Shown: positions 54,765-64,000 of the stretch, one piece after another
Position numbering within the stretch: position 1 is the first letter of the stretch
Layout: every line of letters begins with the position of its first letter
NCBI GenBank assembly: GCA_020439745.1
Contig: JAGQSC010000021.1
Location: 310,001-374,000 of the forward strand
Direction: 5' to 3'
DNA from: Acidobacteriota bacterium
GTDB lineage: Bacteria; Acidobacteriota; Holophagae; Acanthopleuribacterales; Acanthopleuribacteraceae
DNA length: 64,000 nucleotides
The notes under the pieces: generated by a model
Seen by the model: the letters and a program-made list of their open reading frames with translations, nothing else
Database searches by the model: none
What the model was told of the DNA's origin: nothing
Translations under genes and position numbers: made by a program

Positions 54765-56051
54765 CTGCATCAACGATGCTGCACGCACCGGCCATATCTT
54801 TTTGTGCTTTTTGCCGACCAAATAGCCATGACCCTTCGCGCGGTAGGCATAGGTCACCAGTCCGTCCAGTCCCACGGGGCCACGCGCGTGAAGACGACCA
54901 GTGCTAATGCCCACTTCGGCACCAAACCCGTAGCGAAACCCGTCCGCAAATCGAGTCGAGATATTGTGGAACACCGAAGCACTATCTACCTTTTGAAGGA
55001 ATTCATGAGCACGATCTTCGGATTCAGTGACAATGGTGTCGGTGTGTCCGGAACCATATGTATTGATATGTTCAATGGCATGGTCCAGATTGGGCACCAG
55101 TTCCAAAGTAACGGCGAGATCTGAGTATTCCCAATGTAGCGATGGGGCGGGCGGGAACCCTTTCTTCAGGGCCATATTGGGACCGGCATAAATCGAAACA
55201 TTTGACGTTGTCAACTCATCACAAAGTTGATCCAACCACGGTCCATGGTGATGATCATGGACAAGAATCGTTTCGACGGCGTTGCATGCCGCCGGGTAAT
55301 TGGTTTTGGCGTCCAAGCAGATGTTCAGGGCCATTTGAGGGTCAGCGTGTTCATCAACATACACATGGCATATGCCCTCAGCGTGGCCCATAACCGGGAT
55401 CTTGGTTTGCTGCTGAATCGCGCGCACTAATTCAGAGGACCCCCTAGGAATCACAAGGTCGATCTCATCGTCCATTTTGAGGAGTTCACCCATGGCTTCA
55501 CGAGACTCGATCAAATGAATCAGATGGGCAGGCATGACATCTTCAATGGCCTTTTGGGTTACGTCGAAAAGGATCCTGTTGCTCTTGGCAGCTTCCCGTC
55601 CTCCTTTGAGCAACAAAGCGTTGCCTGTCTTAACGGCCAATGCCGTGATTTGTGGCAGCGCATCCGGCCTCGACTCGAAAATGACGGCTAGAACACCAAT
55701 AGGTACCGTTACTTTGCTTAAATGGATGCCCGGTTGCGGCTCACTGGACATGAGCACCTTGCCCAGTGGGTCGTCCATCGCCGCAATCTGCTTGATGCCA
55801 TCTGCAAGTTCAATCAGTCGCTGTTCCGTCAACTTGAGACGGGCAGCCAATGGCTCACTCATTTCGCCCGCAGCGACTGCTTCTTTGGCGATTGCTAAAT
55901 CAACCTCATTGGCAGACAGAATGATGTCCTTATGGGCAATGAGGGCACGTGCCATGCTACGCAATGCACGGCATCGTTGTTCGTGGGATAGGTGGGCAGC
56001 CTGGCGGCTTGCCTGCTTGGCGTCCTTGGCGGCCTGGTTTAGTTGAGTCAC
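54756..56051 (-). CDS. proA: Gamma-glutamyl phosphate reductase
   Basis: Second step of proline synthesis, reducing glutamyl phosphate to glutamate semialdehyde. The 431 residues have the family pattern: VIFESRPDALPQ, LLKGGREA near the middle, and the catalytic cysteine in YPAACNAVET. It starts with a GTG that overlaps the proB stop as GTGA. Confidence 0.95.
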   Translation of the reverse strand: MTQLNQAAKDAKQASRQAAHLSHEQRCRALRSMARALIAHKDIILSANEVDLAIAKEAVAAGEMSEPLAARLKLTEQRLIELADGIKQIAAMDDPLGKVLMSSEPQPGIHLSKVTVPIGVLAVIFESRPDALPQITALAVKTGNALLLKGGREAAKSNRILFDVTQKAIEDVMPAHLIHLIESREAMGELLKMDDEIDLVIPRGSSELVRAIQQQTKIPVMGHAEGICHVYVDEHADPQMALNICLDAKTNYPAACNAVETILVHDHHHGPWLDQLCDELTTSNVSIYAGPNMALKKGFPPAPSLHWEYSDLAVTLELVPNLDHAIEHINTYGSGHTDTIVTESEDRAHEFLQKVDSASVFHNISTRFADGFRYGFGAEVGISTGRLHARGPVGLDGLVTYAYRAKGHGYLVGKKHKKIWPVRAASLMQLF

Positions 56052-57157
56052 TGGTCTCCCTCCTCAAAGATGACGAGATCGTCCCGCCTGATGAGTGTGG
56101 CGGACTTTTGTCTTTGTGCGACCGCTTCGCGCACTTCGGTGCTGGATTTGGTACAAATGCCGCGGCCAATTACCAATCGATTTTCGTCCTTAATGGCCAC
56201 CACATTTGCCGCATCGAATTCGCCTTCTACGGCCATGAGGCCTGCGGAAAGAAGGCTAGATGTGTGATGATGCAGCGCTACAATGGCTCCGTGATTGATC
56301 ACGAGTGAACCTCGGGGTGAGGTTGCCTGAGCGATCCAGCGTTTGCGTTTGTTCATGCGTGGGGCAGGTGGGAAAAGCGTACCACCTGGGAACCCGCGCA
56401 ATATGCTTCGCAGCGAATCAGGTCGGCACCCATTGGCAATATATGCGGGCACGCCGGACCGGGCCGCACGCTGTGCTGCTCGAATCTTGGCTCCCATACC
56501 GCCTCTGCCTAAGCTGGAGGCTGAGCCCAATTGAACAAGTGAGGCATCGTGCCATTCATTCAGCAAAACGGCACCGTCTTGGTGGGGCGGCCGATCAAAG
56601 ACACCGTCCACGTTTGTAAGCAGTAATAGACCGCAAGCATCGATACTAGAAGCGACTAATGCAGCCAAGCGGTCATTGTCGTCGAAAACCGTACTGGGTC
56701 TTCGAGCTGTTTTGCCGCTGGCCGTGTCGTTCTCGTTGATGACTGGCACGGCTCCCAGTCGCATGAGTTTCACAAGTACATCGGCGGTCTGCACGTACCG
56801 GTCGCGTTCGCTGAAGTCACTTTCGGTGAGTAGCACCTGCGCAGGGACTCGGTGACGTTCTTGTAACAGGTCGTTCCAATGTCGCCAGTTGGCCCCCTGA
56901 CCGGCAGCAGCGCAGGCCCATCGTGTTTCACCCTTGGCCTTAACGTGGTTAACGCCCAGAGCCAGCATACCAGCCGCAACTGCACCTGAACTGACGATCA
57001 CCAAGTGGCAGGTGTCGCTGGTTTCCTGGAGGATGGCGTCGAGAATATCGGCCACGCGGCGCCGTGCAAACCCGTGATCATCTACGACGATAGCCGAACC
57101 CATCTTTACGACAAGCCGTTTGGCTTGGTGCAACGCTGTTCGATGTGGACAGGTCAT
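56048..57157 (-). CDS. proB: Glutamate 5-kinase with PUA domain
   Basis: Phosphorylates glutamate in proline synthesis. The 369-residue protein starts at ATG 57157 (MTCPHRTALHQAKRLVVKMGSAIV). The kinase core has VIVSSGAVAAGM, VINENDTAS and LLLTNVDGVF. The PUA domain follows (residues ~285-369). Longer frames from 57325 overlap hemN's start region and give no family match, so they are rejected. Confidence 0.93.
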   Translation of the reverse strand: MTCPHRTALHQAKRLVVKMGSAIVVDDHGFARRRVADILDAILQETSDTCHLVIVSSGAVAAGMLALGVNHVKAKGETRWACAAAGQGANWRHWNDLLQERHRVPAQVLLTESDFSERDRYVQTADVLVKLMRLGAVPVINENDTASGKTARRPSTVFDDNDRLAALVASSIDACGLLLLTNVDGVFDRPPHQDGAVLLNEWHDASLVQLGSASSLGRGGMGAKIRAAQRAARSGVPAYIANGCRPDSLRSILRGFPGGTLFPPAPRMNKRKRWIAQATSPRGSLVINHGAIVALHHHTSSLLSAGLMAVEGEFDAANVVAIKDENRLVIGRGICTKSSTEVREAVAQRQKSATLIRRDDLVIFEEGDQ

Positions 57158-57227
57158 AGTCGCTTGCAACGTCAACGCTCCTGGCGATCCCCGATCGCGA
57201 TTTGCGGGATTATGCATGAATATCCGA

Positions 57228-57233
57228 TATAAT
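57228..57233 (+). promoter_or_regulatory. Possible -10 box upstream of hemN
   Basis: TATAAT lies in the spacer shared by divergent proB and hemN. The nearest -35-like sequence, TTGCGG at 57202, is 20 bases away, longer than usual. Confidence 0.35.
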
Positions 57234-57293
57234 GCAAGTTCATTTGCGGTTCGGGTCGAGCGGCAGGTGGTAGAATTTGGCTGAGGTACTGTC

Positions 57294-58670
57294 ATGACCA
57301 CCTTCGATCTCGACCTGATCCGCAAGTACGATAAGCCAGGACCGCGCTATACGTCATACCCAACGGCTCCACTGTTTGAAGAGGCTGTGGCAGCCGATGC
57401 GTTTCGAGATGAATTGAAAGCCTCCTATGAGCAATCCAACGGGTGGTCGTTGTATTTGCATGTGCCCTTTTGTCATAAGCTCTGTTGGTTTTGCGGATGC
57501 AACATGGTGGTTTCAAGGGTTGAGCAGGATCGCTTGGATCATGTGGGTATTCTCAAACAGGAGATTCATCGAGTTGCTGATGCGGTCAATCCCAAACGTC
57601 TTGCCGAACAGGTTCATTTGGGTGGTGGCACACCGACGTATCTGACGCCAAATCAATTAGAAGACGTGGTTGAGACACTACGGCGCAAATTTCGCTTTTC
57701 AGAGGATGCGGAAGTATCGATTGAGGTAGATCCCCGTCAATTGTCTGATGATCATGTTCGCTTGATTGATCAATTGGGTTTCAATCGAGTGAGCATGGGC
57801 GTCCAAGACTTTAATGCCGATGTGCAACGTGCCATTAACCGTGATCAACCCTTTGAGCTAGTGCGGGACCGGGTGACACAATTGCGCAAATTCCCGTTTG
57901 ATTCCATCAATATGGATTTGATTTACGGGTTACCCCATCAAACGCTGGCTACTTTTGGACGTACGCTTGATCAAGTGATTGAATTGTCGCCAGACCGCAT
58001 CGCGTTGTTTAATTTTGCGCATGTGCCCTGGCTAAAAGCGCACCAGAAGCTGATTAAGGCTGAAGACCTACCACAACCGGAAGAAAAGCTGGAGATTCTC
58101 AGACTGTCTGTAGATCGGCTTGGTGAGGCAGGGTATGTATTCATTGGCATGGACCATTTTGCCAAGGAAGATGACTCCATGGTCCAGGCATTCTTTAACC
58201 ATTCTCTTCATCGAAATTTCCAGGGCTACACCACTAAATCAGGTCTGGAGATGTTGGCGTTTGGAAGCTCTGCCATTTCAATGCTTGATCGGCTCTATGT
58301 GCAGAATCAACACACTGTCTCTGACTACGAGACGGCCATACAAAAAGGTGATTGGGCAACCTGGAGGGGCGTCAAACTGACTGATGACGATGTGTTTCGA
58401 CGCAATTTGATTCAACACCTGATGTGTCGATTCGAAATCAATTTGAGTGAGATTGAAGCTGCAGGCGGATCCGCATTTGATGACCTGTTTCCAGACGCCC
58501 GCGCCCAACTGGATGAAATGGTTGCAGATGGGTTGTTGTCGAACGATCCAGGAGGCTATTTGGTGACGGACTTGGGTCGATTATTGATCCGAAATGTGGC
58601 CATGGTTTTCGATGCATATCTGGAAGAAATGAAGCGTAAAAACAAGGCTCGTTTTTCGCGTACGGTTTAA
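57294..58670 (+). CDS. hemN: Oxygen-independent coproporphyrinogen III oxidase
   Basis: Radical SAM enzyme of heme synthesis that works without O2. The 458 residues include the 4Fe-4S motif CHKLCWFCGC (C-x3-C-x2-C), the N-terminal signature PRYTSYPTAPLF, the GGGTPT loop and the family's ARP-type tail. The start has GAGG upstream. A perfect TATAAT lies at 57228-57233, about 60 bases before the ATG, but with no good -35 partner. Confidence 0.95.
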   Translation: MTTFDLDLIRKYDKPGPRYTSYPTAPLFEEAVAADAFRDELKASYEQSNGWSLYLHVPFCHKLCWFCGCNMVVSRVEQDRLDHVGILKQEIHRVADAVNPKRLAEQVHLGGGTPTYLTPNQLEDVVETLRRKFRFSEDAEVSIEVDPRQLSDDHVRLIDQLGFNRVSMGVQDFNADVQRAINRDQPFELVRDRVTQLRKFPFDSINMDLIYGLPHQTLATFGRTLDQVIELSPDRIALFNFAHVPWLKAHQKLIKAEDLPQPEEKLEILRLSVDRLGEAGYVFIGMDHFAKEDDSMVQAFFNHSLHRNFQGYTTKSGLEMLAFGSSAISMLDRLYVQNQHTVSDYETAIQKGDWATWRGVKLTDDDVFRRNLIQHLMCRFEINLSEIEAAGGSAFDDLFPDARAQLDEMVADGLLSNDPGGYLVTDLGRLLIRNVAMVFDAYLEEMKRKNKARFSRTV

Positions 58671-58799
58671 CCTAACTTAGGAATCATACGTTAGCTGTAC
58701 ACGTACAAAAGACAGGTTAGGGATTGTGGCTGGCTGTCTCGATTTTCGGATCATGGCATCTTTTCTGCACACGATTTGATTGGCAGAAAGGATGTGTTC

Positions 58800-59027
58800 A
58801 TGGCTCACTTCCACGAAATCTCATTTGAACACTGCGGCAATTGCTACCAAACCGTCGATACCAATGCATACGATGAAACTTGGTTGCGATGTGACGTTTG
58901 CAATCATGTTCGCTGTCATGCGTGTCGCTATGATACGTGCATGGTGTGCCGCAACGAGCGCCGCCGTTTAGACACGGAACCCAAGAAACCAGACGTCTTC
59001 GAAATTACGGCCCTGCCAGGCACCTGA
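58800..59027 (+). CDS. Small eight-cysteine zinc-finger protein
   Basis: The ATG at 58800 has AAAGGATG upstream and gives a 75-residue protein. Eight cysteines lie as four CxxC-type pairs: HCGNC, RCDVC, RCHAC and TCMVC, after a basic start. This looks like a double zinc ribbon or treble-clef protein. The role is unknown; such proteins often bind RNA or serve as adaptors. Confidence 0.65.
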   Translation: MAHFHEISFEHCGNCYQTVDTNAYDETWLRCDVCNHVRCHACRYDTCMVCRNERRRLDTEPKKPDVFEITALPGT

Positions 59028-59030
59028 CTG

Positions 59031-59050
59031 GGCCGACAACGAAGTCGGCC
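59031..59050. terminator. Hairpin between the zinc-finger and nhaC genes
   Basis: GGCCGAC (59031-59037) pairs with GTCGGCC (59044-59050) with a six-base loop. The genes on either side are convergent, so it may stop both. There is no long T-run. Confidence 0.6.
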
Positions 59051-59063
59051 TATCGTTCTGAAA

Positions 59064-60527
59064 TTACGCCACCACGTCCTCATTTTCGGCATCTATTTTC
59101 TCGATGGTGAACCCGGTGAACCCATAGATCGCTGAGATGATGGGGTTTGCCATATTGAAAAAACAGAATGGAAGATAGACTAATGTGGGTACGCCTAAGT
59201 TGGCGGCCATGAACGCACCACATGTGTTCCAAGGAATCATGGGTGACGTGAGGGTGCCTGCGTCTTCCAGGCAGCGCGACAAGTTCTTAGCATGCAACCC
59301 ACGGTTTTCGAATTCCGCGCGGAACATGCGGCCTGGAATGACGATGGCAATGTATTGATCGGAAGCGACAATATTCATGCCGATACTGGTAGCCAGCGTG
59401 GATGCCACCAGGCTCCCGGTCGACTTGGCAAGTTTCAGAATTGAACGAGCAATTCGTTCCAGCATACCCGTGGTTTCCATCACACCACCAAAGGTCATGG
59501 CGGACATAATCAGCCACACCGTATTCAACATATCGCCCATGCCCCCACGGGTGAGTAACTTGTTGAGATCGGCACTTGCGGTGGAGGCTTCGTAATTGGA
59601 AAATAGCGCCATCCAGAATCCCTTGAGCAAGGCGGGCACACGAGCCAGTTCGGGATCGTTGACATACTTGAGTACGGCATCTTGTTGAAACATGACGGCG
59701 AACAAGCCTCCCACCAGGGCTCCTATCAAAAGCGCAGGAAAGGCGGGCATCTTCTTGATAACCAGAAACAAGACAATGGCTGGCGGAATTAACAAATGAG
59801 GACCCAGCGAGAAACTGTCGGCCAATGCCTGGTTAAAAGTGGTGAGATCGGCTCGACCGTGGGCGGAGGAAAAGACGCCAATAATGGCAAATAAGATCAG
59901 CGCCAGCGTCATGCTTGGAATCGTTGTCCATAACATATGGCGAATATGTGTGAACAGGTCGGTACCGGCCATGGCTGGCGCGAGGTTGGTTGTATCGGAG
60001 AGCGGTGACAGTTTGTCACCGAAATAGGAACCGGAAATGATGGCTCCGGCCGCGATGCCGACGTCCAGACCCAATGCCGTGGCAATACCGATCAAGGCAA
60101 TGCCCACGGTGCTTGCGGTGGTCCACGAACTTCCTGTAGCGATCGCCACCACGGCACAAATGGCACAGGCTGCAGCATAAAACACGGAAGGGTGCAAAAT
60201 CATCAATCCGTAGTAGATCATGGTGGGCACGACACCGGACAGAATCCAGGTACCGATGAGAGATCCCACCACCAGAAGAATCAACAAAGCACTGGTGGAC
60301 AAAGAGATGCCATGGACGATGCCTTTTTCCAGTTCCTTCCAGGTAAAGCCATGCTTCAGTCCCAGCAATGCCGCCACAGCCGCGCTCAGAATCAGTGCGA
60401 TTTGGTTGGGGCCGTATGATGAATCATCCTTGAAGAAAAAAACGGAACTGGCCAGCAGTGTGATAAGCACGATAACCGGCGTAAGCGCATCAAGGAGACT
60501 GGGCGCGCTGTGGCTGTTGGGTTTCAT
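59064..60527 (-). CDS. nhaC: Na+/H+ antiporter NhaC-like
   Basis: The 487-residue carrier has about ten to twelve helices. The NhaC family pattern is seen in GSSWTTASTVGIALIGIA, GAIISGSYFGDKLSPLSDTTNLAPA (read in parts) and near the C-terminus MIPWNTCGAFMAANLGV. It exchanges Na+ for H+ at the inner membrane. A GAGGATCACTTT stretch precedes the ATG. Confidence 0.9.
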   Translation of the reverse strand: MKPNSHSAPSLLDALTPVIVLITLLASSVFFFKDDSSYGPNQIALILSAAVAALLGLKHGFTWKELEKGIVHGISLSTSALLILLVVGSLIGTWILSGVVPTMIYYGLMILHPSVFYAAACAICAVVAIATGSSWTTASTVGIALIGIATALGLDVGIAAGAIISGSYFGDKLSPLSDTTNLAPAMAGTDLFTHIRHMLWTTIPSMTLALILFAIIGVFSSAHGRADLTTFNQALADSFSLGPHLLIPPAIVLFLVIKKMPAFPALLIGALVGGLFAVMFQQDAVLKYVNDPELARVPALLKGFWMALFSNYEASTASADLNKLLTRGGMGDMLNTVWLIMSAMTFGGVMETTGMLERIARSILKLAKSTGSLVASTLATSIGMNIVASDQYIAIVIPGRMFRAEFENRGLHAKNLSRCLEDAGTLTSPMIPWNTCGAFMAANLGVPTLVYLPFCFFNMANPIISAIYGFTGFTIEKIDAENEDVVA

Positions 60528-60622
60528 AAAGTGATCCTCAAATTGAAAATGGGATGAGTATAGCAGCCCAGGGGCCTGTTCGGCTGCTAGAATGCCTTCT
60601 TCGAAACATGATAGAGGGTGTT

Positions 60623-61993
60623 ATGGACCATGAGCGTTTCAGGCAAATAGGACATCAGCTGATTGATTGGGTGGCGGACTATATGGAGAACGGTCACGAC
60701 GGGCCGGTTGTACCGGATGCGCTACCGGGAGACGTATTGCGCAGGATCGCCGCGCACGCGCCACAAGAGGCCGAACCACCGGACCAAGTGATTGAAGACT
60801 TCAAAACATTGATCGTACCCAACCTGGCTCATTGGAATGATCCTCGTTACATGGGTTACTTCCCCTGTAACCACTCAGGCCCCGGGATCTTGGGCGAATT
60901 GCTGAGTGCCGGATTGAATGTGAATGCCATGAGTTGGGCCACGAGCCCTGCGGCTACTGAGCTGGAAATTGCCATGATGCGATGGCTGGGTGAGATGATT
61001 GGCTTGGCTTGGCCAGGTACCATTCAGGACACCGCTTCTACAGGTACGTTTTGCGCCATGTTGGCAGCTCGAGAACAGGTCGCTCCCATTAATAGAGAAG
61101 GTTATTACGGTCGTCCCCCACTAGTCGCCTATGTCTCGGACCAGGCCCATAGCTCCGGTATCAAAGCTGCAAGGATGGCAGGGATTGGTGATGCCTACCT
61201 GCGTGCAGTCCCAAGCGACGCGCAGCAGGCCATGAATGTCCAGGAGTTGGCGAGGCTGATCAAGGAAGATCGGTTGGCAGGTCGTGTTCCTTTTTTCGTG
61301 ATGGCTACCGTGGGCACGACATCGACAACAGCCATTGATCCGGTTCCAGAAATAGCGGGGTTGTGTCGACGTGAAGATCTGTACTTGCACGTAGATGCTG
61401 CTTTGGCCGGGACTGCTGCCATTCTGCCTGAAATGCGCTGGATCATGAATGGCGTAACCGAAGCAGACTCCTTCTTGTTTAACCCCCACAAATGGATGTT
61501 CACCAATTTCGATTGTTGCGCCTATTTCTGTAAGGACCCGATGAAACTGAAACACGCCTTGGCCATTCAACCTGAATACTTGAAGACCCAGCACGATGCA
61601 TCGGTGGAGAACTTCCGCGACTGGTCACCCCAATTGGGGCGTCGGTTCAGGGCCCTTAAGTTGTGGTTTGTGATGCGCATGTTTGGTGTTCATGGACTTC
61701 AGGAAAAGGTCCGTAGCCACCTGAAGTTGGCAAAGTGGCTTTCCGCTCAAATAGCCGCGCATCCAAGATTGCATTTATGGCGCGAGCCTACGCTAAACAC
61801 GGTGTGTTTGCACCTGGGGAACCGTGCAGAGACCGAAGCTTTCATGCTGCGCTTGAATGACACCGGAAAAGTCTTTCTAACCCACACTATCGTGCAAGGT
61901 ACCTACCTGATCCGCATATCGCTCGGTCAAACCCATCAGACGGCCGAACATGTGCACCAACTGTGGCAATTGATGAACGAACAACTCACCTAA
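60623..61993 (+). CDS. PLP-dependent decarboxylase (aromatic L-amino-acid type)
   Basis: The start is the ATG at 60623, preceded by GAGGGTG, giving 456 residues. Group II decarboxylase features are present: MGYFPCNHSGPGILGELLSAGLN, VDAALAGTAAI and the PLP lysine in NPHKWMFTNFDC. These enzymes turn aromatic amino acids such as tyrosine, tryptophan or DOPA into amines. The substrate cannot be read by eye. Confidence 0.88.
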   Translation: MDHERFRQIGHQLIDWVADYMENGHDGPVVPDALPGDVLRRIAAHAPQEAEPPDQVIEDFKTLIVPNLAHWNDPRYMGYFPCNHSGPGILGELLSAGLNVNAMSWATSPAATELEIAMMRWLGEMIGLAWPGTIQDTASTGTFCAMLAAREQVAPINREGYYGRPPLVAYVSDQAHSSGIKAARMAGIGDAYLRAVPSDAQQAMNVQELARLIKEDRLAGRVPFFVMATVGTTSTTAIDPVPEIAGLCRREDLYLHVDAALAGTAAILPEMRWIMNGVTEADSFLFNPHKWMFTNFDCCAYFCKDPMKLKHALAIQPEYLKTQHDASVENFRDWSPQLGRRFRALKLWFVMRMFGVHGLQEKVRSHLKLAKWLSAQIAAHPRLHLWREPTLNTVCLHLGNRAETEAFMLRLNDTGKVFLTHTIVQGTYLIRISLGQTHQTAEHVHQLWQLMNEQLT

Positions 61994-62019
61994 TCTGGGC
62001 GCAAGTCCTTTTTCCGTGT

Positions 62020-63354
62020 TCATGCGATGCGATTGATTTTGGGTCGATCATGGGCCAGATCCAGTACAGCTCTCTGGGCGCCCTGGAACTGGTGGTGAAT
62101 AGATGTGTAGTTGAAATTGGCATTCCGTCCCACAACGTGCATGTTCTTGAGCGATTTGAGATATTGCAAACAACGGGCTGTGTGTTTTGTGCCATACACA
62201 TCGATAACGGGATAGGCTTTTCTTAACCTGACCACATGGAACCCAGTGACCGATCGAGGATTAAGCATGTTTAGATCGTTCAGATGTTGCACCGTTTGTT
62301 CCACGATCGTGCCGTCCTCGCAAAGCCAAGTTGGGTCGCCAAACATACACGGGTTTTCAATGACTAAGGAAGTATGGCCTGGCGGTGACATCCGTGCGCA
62401 ACGGTTGTTGGGCTCAAAAACTCGGGTGAATGGGATGAACGGGTCAGGGAAATAGAGCGTGGCGAAGGGCGTCACTTGTGGCTGTTCAATGAATAACGCG
62501 ACCAGGACTAAATCGCGAAACCGAAGTTGACGACTTGCGTGGATGATATCTTCGGGTGGCGGGGGATCCAATAGGTGTACGAGGGAAGTCATGGGCAAGC
62601 TGGAAATGACCTGATCCACCGGATACTCAAGGGTGCCGTTGATCTGTACCGAGTGGATCTGGCTGTCTTCCACGAGTAACTTGGTCACTCGGTGATTTGT
62701 ATTGAATTGATGAGCGCCCAAAGAGCAAGCCATGGATGGCCAAAGACTCCCGATGCCGTTTTCCGGATAGTAGAAGGCACCTTCGGCTGACGCGGTTCTG
62801 CGACCCACGATGGATTGGATGAGGCTCTTTGCGTCGAGGCCGCGTAAGCGGGGGCCAGCTACTGCGTGTGAGAGCTGGTTACAGGGTATCCCCCACAGCT
62901 TTCTTGAATAATTCAACAGAAATCGATCGGCGAGGAAACCTCCGTATCGGTGTCTGGCTATGGCTTCAAAGTTTTCAGCGATCTGAGGGCGCAAGCGTTG
63001 ACTGATCAAGTCAATTCCGGCACGCGCCATCCACGTCCATCCCAAACTGCGCATGATGCCACCGAGACTGAGTGGGAACTCGATAAACCGGTTCCCGTCC
63101 ACGATGCGGCTTGACGCGTTCACACGATTCAGGGGCGCATATTTGCCCAGAATATCCAGCACTCGCCCGTCGGTGTCGTGAATGCGGTGAGCGCCTGTAT
63201 CAAAACGGAATCCATGCGCTTCCAGAGTCCGACATAACCCACCCAACTGGCTATTGCCCTCAAACAACTGAAATTCAAGGTTGTGTTCAGAAGCGTAGTG
63301 GGCGGCAGCCATTCCCGCCGGGCCGCCCCCCAAGATTGCGATCGGTAGGCGCAA
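62020..63354 (-). CDS. FAD-dependent oxidoreductase (protoporphyrinogen oxidase/amine-oxidase-like)
   Basis: The 444-residue protein begins with the dinucleotide motif PIAILGGGPAGMAAAHYA and the second FAD motif GGLCRTLEAHGFRFDTGAH. The fold is the protoporphyrinogen oxidase/amine oxidase type. An FYYPENGIGSLW stretch is like that of proteins near UDP-galactopyranose mutase. The substrate is unknown. It starts four bases after the stop of the gene upstream, which implies one transcript. Confidence 0.85.
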   Translation of the reverse strand: MRLPIAILGGGPAGMAAAHYASEHNLEFQLFEGNSQLGGLCRTLEAHGFRFDTGAHRIHDTDGRVLDILGKYAPLNRVNASSRIVDGNRFIEFPLSLGGIMRSLGWTWMARAGIDLISQRLRPQIAENFEAIARHRYGGFLADRFLLNYSRKLWGIPCNQLSHAVAGPRLRGLDAKSLIQSIVGRRTASAEGAFYYPENGIGSLWPSMACSLGAHQFNTNHRVTKLLVEDSQIHSVQINGTLEYPVDQVISSLPMTSLVHLLDPPPPEDIIHASRQLRFRDLVLVALFIEQPQVTPFATLYFPDPFIPFTRVFEPNNRCARMSPPGHTSLVIENPCMFGDPTWLCEDGTIVEQTVQHLNDLNMLNPRSVTGFHVVRLRKAYPVIDVYGTKHTARCLQYLKSLKNMHVVGRNANFNYTSIHHQFQGAQRAVLDLAHDRPKINRIA

Positions 63355-63358
63355 GCGA

Positions 63359-64000
63359 TCAGGATTCTGCTGCGATTGTCAATTCTGCGATCGACATCTC
63401 TCCTTCGTCGTCCACAATCACGCCCAGAATACGTCCACGAGCGCCCATGAGTCCTCCGCCCTGACCTAAAGTAACCTGCACCCTACCAAGTAGCTTGCCT
63501 TTGTTCGTGGCCAAATAGCCATCTACTTTTTTGTTGAAGGGAGACTCATGATAAAGCAGGTAATGGGGTCCCAGTTGCAGGATAGCCGAAAAGAAAGGCA
63601 TCTTTTCACCAAACTCCGTCTTGAAGAAAGTGGAGTTCTTGATGAATGGCTGTTCGTTGAATTCGAAGATATCGTCCTTTTCAACGTCCCTCTGCGGGAT
63701 GGCCACTTGAATCGTCTCCATCTTTCCGCCCAATACACCGGTTTCAAACTGGGGCTTGCCCGTGTCAGCGGTGATGATGCGGTTGTCGGCTGCGTTGTAC
63801 GACATGATCAATGTGGGTGAATAGGCTTGGATATAAATGGCCGTGGGACGGCTCCCCGGCTCACCTTCGCGCCGAAAGCTCTTGTCGTCGATGGAGACAA
63901 GCGTTTCGGATTTCGTGCCGTCCTTGCTCACGAGGAGAATGTCTCTTGAAGGTGTATCGCGAATGAAGCTCTGTTGGTAAAGGAGGAACTCATCATTTGG
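63359..64000 (-). CDS. Unrecognised protein, 5' end beyond window
   Basis: The C-terminal 213 residues are visible; the frame stays open to the right edge, so the true start lies outside. I do not recognise it. The visible part is rich in beta-strands (IYIQAYSPTLIMSYNAADNRI, LGRVQVTLGQGGGLMG) and may be part of a beta-propeller or barrel. It is followed by the FAD oxidoreductase after four bases. Confidence 0.6.
   Translation of the reverse strand, partial: PNDEFLLYQQSFIRDTPSRDILLVSKDGTKSETLVSIDDKSFRREGEPGSRPTAIYIQAYSPTLIMSYNAADNRIITADTGKPQFETGVLGGKMETIQVAIPQRDVEKDDIFEFNEQPFIKNSTFFKTEFGEKMPFFSAILQLGPHYLLYHESPFNKKVDGYLATNKGKLLGRVQVTLGQGGGLMGARGRILGVIVDDEGEMSIAELTIAAES

Overview
The window is 64 kb of dense bacterial chromosome with no gene-free stretch longer than about 200 bases. 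I saw no rRNA, tRNA, insertion sequence, phage or CRISPR array. The organism is Gram-negative: it has two TonB-dependent receptors, an ECF sigma/FecR pair, periplasmic FKBP, and many proteins with signal peptides. It uses glutathione for formaldehyde detoxification. The DUF1501 and DUF1549/DUF1553 pair, the Bacteroidota-style FecR with a DUF4974-like tail, the secreted beta-propellers and the copper-domain urate oxidase together suggest Acidobacteriota or a relative such as Planctomycetota or Verrucomicrobiota. That placement is an inference and is weak.

Layout. 1-8.1 kb: small secreted and membrane proteins, a CPBP protease, then frmA-frmB for formaldehyde oxidation. 8.1-16.5 kb: a purine-degradation locus. 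On the minus strand allB, alc, uraD, uraH and a CitE/malate-synthase-like gene run, with overlaps or gaps of a few bases, into three phospholipid genes (CDP-alcohol phosphatidyltransferase, cdsA-like, plsC-like). Divergent to them is a urate oxidase of the PuuD membrane type whose usual cytochrome c tail is replaced by a cupredoxin-like domain. Together these take urate to ureidoglycolate and urea. 16.6-22.1 kb: a secreted protein with a sorting-like tail, then a three-gene unit of a heme-oxygenase-like di-iron protein, an N-acyltransferase fused to a cyclic-nucleotide domain, and a hybrid histidine kinase. 22.1-30.7 kb: a PhoX-like protein, aconitase, FKBP, DUF2270, an NSS-family symporter, a secreted orphan and a MAPEG protein.

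30.7-38.1 kb: five genes on one strand, ECF sigma factor, FecR anti-sigma, TonB receptor, DUF1501 and DUF1549/1553, ending at a strong terminator. This looks like a cell-surface signalling and uptake unit with its own exported enzymes. 38.2-48.3 kb: a large secreted protein with a dockerin-like end, an ankyrin/PQQ-propeller fusion, a diguanylate cyclase, a small membrane protein, a second TonB receptor and an S9 peptidase. 48.3-64 kb: corA, ppk1-sixA, a radical SAM protein with unusual cysteine spacing divergent from a PLP aminotransferase, proB-proA, hemN, a zinc-finger mini-protein, nhaC, a PLP decarboxylase, an FAD oxidoreductase and a gene cut by the window edge.

The best candidates for something new are the urate oxidase/cupredoxin fusion, the acyltransferase/di-iron/kinase unit, the sigma-FecR-receptor-DUF1501-DUF1553 unit, and the radical SAM gene with Cx10Cx2C. 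All functional statements rest on reading motifs by eye; no search was run.
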